This document shows positions 53,301 to 60,958 of a stretch of 64,000 nucleotides of DNA, in pieces. The notes beneath the pieces were generated by a model. That model was not told the origin of the DNA. It did no database searches and saw only the letters and a list, made by a program, of their open reading frames with translations. The stretch lies in assembly GCA_039096225.1 (NCBI GenBank), contig JBBPEB010000007.1, positions 372,001-436,000 on the forward strand, written 5' to 3'. The position numbers and the translations under genes are program-made. Source of the DNA: Blastocystis sp. Blastoise. Lineage: Eukaryota; Sar; Bigyra; Opalinata; Blastocystidae. Each line of letters opens with the position of its first letter. The first letter of the stretch is position 1.

Positions 53301-55008
53301 TTGTGTTATAACCAATTAGAAATTCAGGTTTTGCCGGGAAAAGCCAATTAAATTTAGTAGGAAAATCTTTAGGAGGAGAAGTAATAGTATATATATTAGT
53401 AGGAAAAGAAAGAATAAATTCATTATTTTCAATAGTATTTAGTATAGTTTCATTTGTAGGAATCTCATTTTCATCTATTATATCATTAGGAGTAAGTATA
53501 GGTATTTCTATATTAGAATCAGAATTCGTATATATATCTTGATCCTCTTGTTCGGTATTATTTAAATTGATAGAAATAGGTTCATCTTCAGAGGATAAAA
53601 GGGAGGTAGTTTGTATAGAAGGATGAATAATTTCATTTCCAATAGGAGTATTATTTGTAATTGTAGCAGTATCTATTATAGTAGTATTTGAAGATGTAGA
53701 TAAAGAAGGAGATAGTTCTAGTGTAGGATTTCTTGCCCAAGAAGGAGGATTCGTATCATTTGGGAATATTCTATTGTGTAGTAATTGACTAAGTGTAGGA
53801 GTAGGAGGAGAATCAGAAGATTCAGGAGAATTTATAGCATCAGGAGAGTTTATAGAATCAGAAGAATCCATAGAAAAAGAAGAATCCATAGGAGCAGAAG
53901 AATCAAGAGCATTAGAAGAAACCATAGAAGCAGAAGAATAAATAGAATTAGTAGAATCAACAAAAGCAGAAGAATCAATAGCATTAGAAGAATTCATTAA
54001 ATTAGTAGATTCAGAAGTATTTAAAACAGTAGAATTAGATTGTGTAATGTTAACAGTAGGAATATTTTCATGAGTAGAAATAATAGATAAATTAGTAGAT
54101 TCGTTAGTAGAATTGTTCAACAGGGATTCTTTTGTAGAGGACACATTTTCAGGAGTAGATAACGCATTAGAAGAAATAATAGTAGTAGAATTTTCATTAA
54201 GAGTGTTTGTAGCCACCGAAATAACCATAGGTACATCATTTTGTTGATTTAGAGTCGTATTTTGTGTAGGAAGTCCAAGATTGGTAGTAGATTTTTGAGT
54301 AGATTTCACGTTTTGTTTAGGATCATCATAATCAATCCAAATGTTTACATTAGTAGACCAAGACTTAGCAAAGGCATCAGAAGACCAACCAGTAGAAGAC
54401 CAAGATTCATCTTTCTTTTCAGAAGTATTTTCAGTAGAAGGTTTCAAAGGTTCAGAATTCACTTGTAGAGAAGAGTCAAGAGGAGGGTTCAAAGGAGTAT
54501 CCACTCTTTTTCGAATAGACTTGTATTGTGTAGATATCGGAGACATAATTCGTTTCTTAGCCGAGGAAGTAGTATCTACGTAGAGGGTATCACTTTCAGA
54601 AAGTACCCAGTTAGAAGAATTGTTTGTAGTTGTAGTAGTTGAACCAGTAAGAGATAAGTCTATTAATTCTTTAGTATTTAAAGAATAATCTTGTTTATTT
54701 TGAGGATCTATTTTAGTAGTAGTAGAATCACGGGAGAACTCGGAGTTTTGTGGGATTTCAAATCCGGAAAAAACCAATTTTGATCTTGGATCACCATTTT
54801 CATCATAATTTTTTTGTTTTTCGTTTTTCTCATCTTCCACAGATTTAATTCGTTTCTCGTTTATCTGTAAACTGTTCTCATCGCTAGGGCTAGGAGCAGA
54901 AGAAGACGCCAGGTTCGTAGACCCAGATTTATCTCTGATCTTCAGATCAACTTGGAGTTTTGACTCCGGAACTTCACCGTTGTTACTAAAATGGATTGCT
55001 GATTGCAT
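47302..55008 (-). CDS. LINE polyprotein: reverse transcriptase + zinc knuckle + restriction-like endonuclease (element 2)
   Basis: Start ATG 55008 (MQSAIHFSNNGEVPESKLQ); the open frame reaches upstream to an ATG-like codon inside the tRNA gene, but that part is target DNA. 2,568 residues, uninterrupted. Residues about 1-535 share only blocks with element 1 (FSGFEIPQNSEFSRD, NIWIDYDDP, SPPTPTLSQLLH with RIFPNDTNPPSWA). From FPTNIYTITSPPKDFPT onward the two proteins are almost identical. This copy has a Ser-rich minisatellite at 53815-54010 not seen in element 1. It carries the same YADD reverse transcriptase, CPYC...H...C knuckle and RPDIII...EIGVTYE endonuclease. Some substitutions are conservative (for example IGASGT to LGASGT near the C-terminus), which suggests coding constraint. 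Expected to form an RNP with its own mRNA. Confidence 0.9.
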   Translation of the reverse strand: MQSAIHFSNNGEVPESKLQVDLKIRDKSGSTNLASSSAPSPSDENSLQINEKRIKSVEDEKNEKQKNYDENGDPRSKLVFSGFEIPQNSEFSRDSTTTKIDPQNKQDYSLNTKELIDLSLTGSTTTTTNNSSNWVLSESDTLYVDTTSSAKKRIMSPISTQYKSIRKRVDTPLNPPLDSSLQVNSEPLKPSTENTSEKKDESWSSTGWSSDAFAKSWSTNVNIWIDYDDPKQNVKSTQKSTTNLGLPTQNTTLNQQNDVPMVISVATNTLNENSTTIISSNALSTPENVSSTKESLLNNSTNESTNLSIISTHENIPTVNITQSNSTVLNTSESTNLMNSSNAIDSSAFVDSTNSIYSSASMVSSNALDSSAPMDSSFSMDSSDSINSPDAINSPESSDSPPTPTLSQLLHNRIFPNDTNPPSWARNPTLELSPSLSTSSNTTIIDTATITNNTPIGNEIIHPSIQTTSLLSSEDEPISINLNNTEQEDQDIYTNSDSNIEIPILTPNDIIDENEIPTNETILNTIENNEFILSFPTNIYTITSPPKDFPTKFNWLFPAKPEFLIGYNTIKKHKNGKKWNNIESLKEFINHFTLMFIYEKRKNRPRIQKRITRQKAFSMLFPQSSVNTLFYLLRTLRNIYSNKHRNSSAPINEVAKQNEIPIQERITPSDTTNNYIQNEIEDNTHTNMGTFLSPVPSDSITTIEPTIPSISNSIINSNSIPIHISSSSTNTTNNIDTPIIMNTTINPDDHTIIESSISIESPITVNISSTIESPISIESPSNIDSTNLSSSMNIDQINTNIINNTIISSPSINNTQLSPNSSIENIDMELDIDINSIPSTLNTIDSNTNNINQQKESIHKDLVNNTMNITTNKEITTSITNEEENTQNKRNTINLDETNTQMNNTTTIQNRNEYYDVSSDESIINISSTSTSTTTSPMNSPIPLENHISLSNIDFNFTPLNSTQKDINGSKKTTTETTTTIETTTTPLPINTNEILNNNNTIDIDIDIDQNMSNSETNTPMNTMEIQEEIASTTMNTNNDTMMDIESSNTQENTSTNNSTQKNKKNSTQKGNRNKNTKNKSKYDDYIKAPRIPNTEDLLSTYSPINIQKTIQFSKTIKVDNTPKRRLSSMAIHKLGNWKSFIRFNKFIEDKLIPLVTPFPNSSDESNTIQMNNEMINSFNNICDYIQNELYNWIYNNSIPTYRSWHDNNLNNNSSIKKYNTIYRKNNSYSPSQRNNYNDKNSSNKYSYAGKNRNSNSYRSNNQYRNLKKTYTRKNNQYRKKYMDMHDISQNNRGYGQNQNYTGSSPNNLQNTTNNTDAMNTHDISQNNHGNTQNRYDTQNIPGNNHDYNQHRYNRRKNNYNHPINNYSNKNKYKKNKKYKNYMDLSPSTTTTTNRSTTINGTTPSTDTTSPSTASPPTTSPPPTTTTPTNNTNTIHMNNNFKQTNDDFFDNNPFRKSTDNEIEALKKYYNNLKSNLDTLKYDLNHTILPNIPETESYTISSTLSESILNWKNKLQSITLFDEDEELKINILNILQKDNENNNTPLLTLEQWKEILNLIMNEIESCLWNINQLKEAKIRITSINDAKKIQSEFDKNTKAFLRSKVFSKTTPRYCEIPSKDLQEQFTKLYDSQETSDNILLPDIIKSNTKQLLNPPALNKITYERIRHALKFLPNNSTPGPNGLPYEVYKYSSSACSLLAYILEICRSNGITLKSWSSSITCLLDKNKSDPSSLGNWRPLALQNTESKILSSIMVTYMNELNNKQNFMSKYQKGFISGIPGCEELNFILQNYIANFKLSRRAKTAAYFTFLDLEKAYDTVPQRLMHQILQYMNFPIDFRNIILSLYSSANTVIRLTKNSYTDPIYLKRGIRQGDPLSPLLFNIILNPLLNYLNNNQAMMMNIKDNTTPNNPIVISESNAYAYADDIVLLANNKEDTEVLLGKVKEILNIYHMKLSVNKCKCLAMKYSNDGNRKLTYTPPPPTYNNEVITLLKDTEIQRYLGCPMGESITKRREFWVNTLDEIKEKINSLNTIPISPHQKLITLRQYIIPCIEFLARNGDTNILKIKELDVLIRNNVKNWNGCSSVWPKDFYSTSIRDGGLGVTSLLDRYYIGKASLLVRMANSNDINIRNTLYYALRYTTLQNSLYVINDPINYMRGHIPTEIPETRKKDLVFFNLSINNINKPLKAKKENNTIIPLDIDFTTLNHPFPYIRKAIDAIVALNMDICYYENNPKNGAGIRIRSTDNSISKFIEAKDVKRKMCKLLNESLKIRHASMLKEYSYLQYTKYLNNNISCNKWIYKTKHINPSKYCALLNLRMRTLYTGEMAYRRQDPKGKKPTLHDTVALCPYCLKTKNESRIHSQTHIMTTCARISRNENGHDLISKRHNEIRECLTRSLAKALPYTIYKVNQEKSMNTILYDGKNKEEWANRRPDIIITSEKEIRMVEIGVTYEQVDGTRDTILEMKHTKDHSYDEAIQKLQHDFPNKQISYYTVILGASGTIPESTIHNISQVSKLKGRYLYFLISKINDIVLEWAYKYWRLSLSDSRLITKNISRLHSSAAHIELTQRNIE
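53815..54010. repeat. Ser-rich coding minisatellite in element 2
   Basis: Units of about 18-27 bp with an AGAAGAATCNATAG-type core. On the minus strand they encode DSS(A/F)xMDSS-like repeats in the N-terminal region. Absent from the same place in element 1. Confidence 0.75.
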
Positions 55009-55027
55009 GAGGATATAAAAAAAATGT

Positions 55028-55033
55028 AAAAAA
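55028..55033 (-). terminator. Pol III terminator of tRNA-Lys
   Basis: A run of six T on the minus strand, 5 nt after the discriminator base, followed by more T-rich sequence. It lies in the duplicated target, so each half-tRNA copy carries the same terminator. Confidence 0.8.
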
Positions 55034-55037
55034 GAAA

Positions 55038-55109
55038 CGCCTGATAGGGGGATCGAACCCCTGACCACTGGATTAAAAGTCAAGCGCTCTACCGCTGAGC
55101 TAACCAGGC
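55038..55109 (-). tRNA. tRNA-Lys (anticodon UUU)
   Basis: 72 nt folding as a full cloverleaf: acceptor GCCTGGT/ATCAGGC (one G-T pair), D-arm GCTC/GAGC, anticodon stem CTTGA/TCCAG with one T-C mismatch, loop CTTTTAA giving anticodon TTT, T-arm AGGGG-TTCGATC-CCCCT, discriminator G. No intron. A box TAGCTCAGCGG at about 55092-55102 and B box GGTTCGATCC at 55050-55059 are intact. It is the target of the two adjacent retrotransposons, which lie immediately downstream and leave it complete. Confidence 0.93.
55050..55059 (-). promoter_or_regulatory. B box of tRNA-Lys internal promoter
   Basis: GGTTCGATCC is an exact match to the eukaryotic B-box consensus bound by TFIIIC. It is duplicated at 46459-46468 and 37960-37969 without an accompanying A box. 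Confidence 0.85.
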
Positions 55110-55272
55110 TCCTTGAAATGTTAAGAATTACGTTACTCCTTGAGAATATCTTTAAAGAAATATTTTTTCCAATTCTTTTTTGAAACTAAATATTATATGA
55201 ATAGTTAAATGGTGATTATAAAATTATAAAATAAAGTTCTTATAATTGAAAGAATGTAAAATAAATCTGAAA

Positions 55273-55527
55273 ATGAAAAGAAATATACGTCGAAAAATAA
55301 TTGAACGTCTTAGTCATACAGATATATGTTCATTATTGTTTTCAGCATTATTATATTTATTTCAGATTATTATTTCGTCAACTAGAAAGAAATGGAATTG
55401 ATACTCAAACAAAAGTAGCATTAAATCTTATTGATTTTATGATTTTGTATCTTCTATAATCAATGTACATCTCAGAATCACATTATTTCTGATGATAAGA
55501 CAATTTTGTGAGCATCCGAAGAAATAA
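55273..55527 (+). CDS. Possible small three-exon gene with 28-29 nt introns
   Basis: Exons 55273-55337, 55366-55446 and 55476-55527 join in phase to about 65 residues (MKRNIRRKIIERLSHTDIC..., LFRQLERNGIDTQTKVALNL..., MIRQFCEHPKK). The introns would be 28 and 29 nt, with GTTTTC/TTTCAG and GTATCT/CTCAG borders. They are much shorter than most here and have no TA repeats. It is helical and basic, and I do not recognise it. It may be a relic of a longer gene. It lies divergently from tRNA-Lys. Confidence 0.35.
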
Positions 55528-55954
55528 AAGAATTATTTAATATCAATCAGAGATATATTCAATGAAAAAAACACGATATATTTCACAGAAACGAATTTTT
55601 TAGAATTAAAATCACAATATATATATATAGATCTTTAAAAAAAAATATGTATATTTTTTTACTAATTAATTTTTTAATAATTTCAAAAAAAAACTAAACT
55701 TTTTATAAAACTACGATATGAACTAATTGAATCAAAAGGAGTACTAACGAAATATATAATATGACAAAGACAAAAAAAGAAAAGAAATAAAGAACAATAA
55801 TATTCACAAAATAGATATATATGAATATATATATATATAGATATCTATGAAATTTAAATTATATAAATAAAAGATAAACAAGTAAATATATATAAATAAT
55901 AAATATATTTAAACAAATAATAAAAATTTTATTCAATATTAAATATACAAAAAA
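55528..55954. other. Intergenic region
   Basis: About 430 bp downstream of the possible small gene and facing the end of the large minus-strand gene. AT-rich; nothing recognisable. Confidence 0.5.
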
Positions 55955-58900
55955 CTAAAAAGAATAAGTAATATTATCTTGAAATGAATAGTTAATTGAT
56001 TTTAAAGAATCCCCAGGGGACACTAATGGCGGGAATGGATGTCCTTTCTTACAATTATATCTATATATAATAATAAATATATTTATAAGAGAGAAAATAT
56101 AAAATAGAATAAATTTATATATATATATTATTTAAGAGAAAAAAAATATAAAATAAAATATATAAATAAATATATATATTTACAGATATTCTTCATAGAT
56201 TAAAAGTAAGTCAGCTAAAGAATGGATATAATAATTTAATTCATTTTCTTTAATAGGAGGCAAATCTATATATAGAGTGATTTATATATTATTATTGTAG
56301 AATAAAATAAATAATTATAATAATAATAATAAAATAATAATAATAATAATTGAATAATAAAAAAATAATAATAATAATTGAATAATAATAATAATAATAA
56401 TAATTGAATAATAAAATAATAACATAAAAAATACAATAAAAATAATCATTTATATTTTGAATCATATCATTTTTATATGTATCTTCAATTTTAGTGGAGA
56501 ACATAAGAAGAGAAGCTCTTTTTAAGTTTTTTAAATATGATAAATAATCACGGGATTGAGAACCTGCTTTTTTAAGTAATTTATATTCTTTATAAAAAGA
56601 GAATTCTTTTAATTGTGTTAATGTAGGAATAGAAAGTGATTTATAACGATCATTGACATAACGAAGGTAAAAATATTCAATTACTGTGAACTATAAAGCA
56701 TACAATAATTATATAATTATCAAAATATAAAAATTATTTATATATATATATATATTTATTTATAAATATATATATAACAAATTTAAAAAAAATTATCAAT
56801 ATATATATATACTCTTTCTATAATAGACTTTGTAGCTAATTGTAATAACATAACTAAATTCTCATTTTTTTCTTTATCTACACTCTCAGGCTATATAATA
56901 ATATATATAGTAATTGTAGAAATAATAATAATTTAAAAAAAAAATAAAATATTAATAATTTATAGAAAATGAAATATATAACAATTATATATATATATAT
57001 ATTATATATATACATCTTGGAGATTAAGTTTATCATGAATAGATGGAGTAGTACTTGCATTTGTTAGAGGATTTTCACTATAACTATATATATATATAAA
57101 TCATAATAGAATAGCAAACATGACATATTCATTATAAACATTTATAAAAAAAAAAACATTAAAAAGAAAAATAAAACAAGAAATATTCTTATGAACAAAA
57201 TGTATATATATAAAACAAAAATAAAAGAAAATAGAAAAAAAAAAAATTATAAAAAATATATATACAATGAATCATTATTAATAGCAACAAAAGAATCATT
57301 GATAGCACTTAATACAGATATATTACTTAAACTACTTGGCCATTGCTGAATGTTCCCGCGGTTATATGCGTTTTCTAAGGGACTATTTGCATTTATAGAT
57401 GTTTTACGTTTTAATTTCTTTGAAGAATTTGTTTCTGAATCAATATTTAAGCCAATTTCAGGCATATCAATTGGACTATCTTGATTTGTATAATTCACAT
57501 GAGATCCCATCATAATTCCAGAATCCCCACGGTTATAATTATATCTCATATGATTTATTATACAGTTATTAATCATCTTTATAGATTGATCTGTATTTGA
57601 TTTTTCTTTATATAATTTATATAATTGATTAATATATGAACTACCTAAAACTTTAAATAAAACTCTATATGTATTTATACGTATATTAACATTATAATGA
57701 GTAAGAAGAAAGGGAAGATTCGATAATAAATGAGAAAGAAGGATATTTTGATATGATATATCTTTATAATCCATAAATATATCAAATAAAGATAAGGATA
57801 AAAGTACTAACTATATATATATATAATTGTGTTAAGGAAGAGATAAAGAAATGTGAAATAAAAGTAATGAAGAATAGAAATAAATACGATAATTGTTATA
57901 AATAATATAATTATTATTATTATAATTGTTATAAATATTATAAATATAATTAATATTATAAATATTATACATATAACTAATATTATAAAATCTATAAGAT
58001 ACTTGTATATTATTACTATTAATATTTGCATATAAGAAATCTTTCATCCAAGGACATATTTCAGCTTGTATATATGTAATATTCTTATTAAATCGTTCAT
58101 CTATATATATTACTTTTCCTGTTTCTTTATTTTTCATATAATAATCTAATGAATAAAGTTGTCTTGCAAGGAATATTGTGGGTAATTCAGACTCTGGAGA
58201 TAGGGGAGAAGAAGACGTTGAAGGCGAAGAAGCAGAACCTTAAAATTAATAAAAAAAGATATAGAATAACAAATATATAGTAAAAACAAATAAAAAAAAA
58301 TGAAAGAAAAAGAGAATAATTGTTTTTAAGATTTTATAATAATAATAATAAAACACAACTAATATAATAATAATAATAAATTATACTCAGTGAATATAAT
58401 AATAATAATAAATTATCTGCAATGAATAAAATAATAATAATAGAGATATACCATTTGTTGAGAAACTATCTATAGATACAGAACAAGAATTTGGTGAATT
58501 CATAATATGATTATTCTTTATTGATTGATCATGAATAGTATTCCCAGTATATCCATTATTTGCACATGTCTGAGGATCACAAGTGACAGAATCATCATAA
58601 GAATATCCTGCATTCCCATGAGAATCTTGGTTTTCAGGGGAAATACAACCATTTGAGTTTTGATATGATGCATTCCCTTGGGAATTCAGATAAGACTCTA
58701 ATAGAATATTCTCTTTTTGATCAGTTTTAAAACATTGCATGGGACACTATATATAAACATATACATACTTATTTTTGAATAAAAAGTATATATAAATATG
58801 AATAAAATATAAATATGAATAATCTTAAATATTTTCTTTTATTATATATATATTATAATATTTTTTTAATGTATATATACAGAAAGATTATATATAAGTG

Positions 58901-60043
58901 GATAGAAGAGTTGATACGAAAGTGATAAAAATCGTTGAATAGATAAACTATATAAGTCCTATATATATTATGTTTATTATTATTATTATACTTATTATTA
59001 TATATATATAGAAGATATAAAGAGATTCTATAATTATATACAGGAACAGTATTCATTTCAGATATCATCAGCTGGACTTGAGACGGCTGAATATATTTAA
59101 GATAAAACATTGGCTATATATAGAAATATATAAATATAATATATATTTTCTTGAAAGAAATAACTAATAAAAGTATACTTTAACTAATAAAACTATAGTA
59201 TAAATAACTAATAAAATTATACTATAACTAATAAAACTATACTATAAATAACTAAATAAAATACTTTAACAACCGCGGGAATACAAATTTCTTTTAAAAG
59301 AATTCTCGTTAAATCAGTTGATAAATATAAATTTTTATATATATCCATATAAATAGGTGTTGCTGTTAATATATTTGTTTCTATAATAGATCTCTTTAAT
59401 AATAACACTATACATCTATATAAATAGGATATATATTAATGAATATGAAATAATAAAGTTATATGTATATTGTAATATTATATATATTAATGAATATGAA
59501 AAATATAATAAGTGAATAAAATAATATATATTTAAATATATACTTAAAAAAAGGTAATTGTCTAAATATAGGAGAAGATGGATAAGAGACTACATAAGCC
59601 TGTTTAATCCATTCAATTCTATATATATATATATATATAATGGATATTATATTTAAAAAAATATTAGTATAAATAAGGAGATATCTTATTATATTTTTAT
59701 AAGAATTAAGAATTTGATTATTATATATATAATATATATATAATGGATACTATATTTAAAAAAATATATATAATAATATTCAAGAATATAATATAATATA
59801 TATACATAACAACATAAAGGAGATCATGTATTTCTACAATACAATCGACAAGAATAGGATAGGATTGAATTATTTCTGCGATTTTTGTCTCAAAATCACG
59901 ATTATCCGACAAATTATAAGCTTTCTAAAAAATATTCATAATGAAAATATTTACGAATATATGTATATGTATGAATATATATATATACATCAATTAAAAT
60001 CGTTAATGCTTTTTTAGAAAACACCTCAGTATCCTATAATTAA

Positions 60044-60082
<39 letters not shown>

Positions 60083-60389
60083 CAGTAATAACCATGTTAA
60101 GATGTGATACCGTTAGAAGTGATGGCTATATATATATATATATTTATAAATAGATATATATATATATATACAGTATCACCATTAGATTCTTCACTTTCAT
60201 TTATTGACTCTGAAAATAAGATTGAATGCTATATATGTATATATTTATAATTTATATATATATATATATACTTCCTGTTTTCTAATCTTAGATGATCTTT
60301 CATCTATAAATATATGTATATAGTATTATACATATATAATAATAATAATAATACCTTTTGTTACTTTTCCATCAATAATAATTGTCTAT

Positions 60390-60425
<36 letters not shown>

Positions 60426-60784
60426 TACTTGTTCTTCGTACATTCCTTCAATACGATTGGTTACTTCTGTTTGTATATATTCATTAAAATAAGGAACTCG
60501 ATATAATAACGATACATATAACATTCCTAACATTTTCATCTATATTATATAATACATATATATATATAATACATATATATATTATATTTAGATACATCTT
60601 CAACATTTTCATTTTGAGCCATTTCAGCAGTAAGTTTAATTAGATATATATACATATTTAATACTTCTTGTATTAATGAGACTGAAATATCCTTAAAAAT
60701 ATCAAGCGATTTATATAAATAATTAAATTCGAAATGCTGCAGAATTACAGTGAATATCTATAATAATAAACATAATAAACATAT

Positions 60785-60865
<81 letters not shown>

Positions 60866-60871
60866 TCTCAG

Positions 60872-60913
<42 letters not shown>

Positions 60914-60926
60914 TCTCAGATAATAA

Positions 60927-60958
<32 letters not shown>

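Larger units (their letters stand above)
46471..55020 (-). mobile_element. RLE-type LINE, element 2 (tRNA-proximal copy), full length
   Basis: About 8.55 kb, directly behind the intact tRNA-Lys gene. Same structure as element 1: short leader, one ORF, 831-nt 3' UTR, no poly(A), exact junction with the tRNA T-arm. The 3' two thirds are nearly identical to element 1. The first ~1.6 kb is much more diverged, with a sharp switch at 53403/53404. By the insertion model it is the younger of the two insertions at this locus. Confidence 0.9.
55021..55061 (-). repeat. Target-site duplication copy 1, within the intact tRNA-Lys gene
   Basis: 41 bp shared with 37931-37971. It spans T-arm, 3' acceptor strand, discriminator base and T-rich terminator of tRNA-Lys. 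The bottom-strand nick that primes synthesis is inferred to lie between AG and GGGG of the T-stem, 41 bp from the second cut. Confidence 0.92.

Noticed and set aside
37972-55020. LTR retrotransposon or Dictyostelium-type TRE element
   Set aside because: There are no terminal repeats, protease, RNase H or integrase. The endonuclease is C-terminal RPD...E, not an APE domain upstream of RT, and insertion is inside the tRNA 3' region rather than at a distance.
55009-55083. Extension of the element 2 ORF upstream into the tRNA-Lys gene (and of element 1 ORF to 46536)
   Set aside because: The extra residues come from target DNA and differ between the copies; shared protein sequence begins at MQSAI. 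Translation from inside the tRNA is unlikely.
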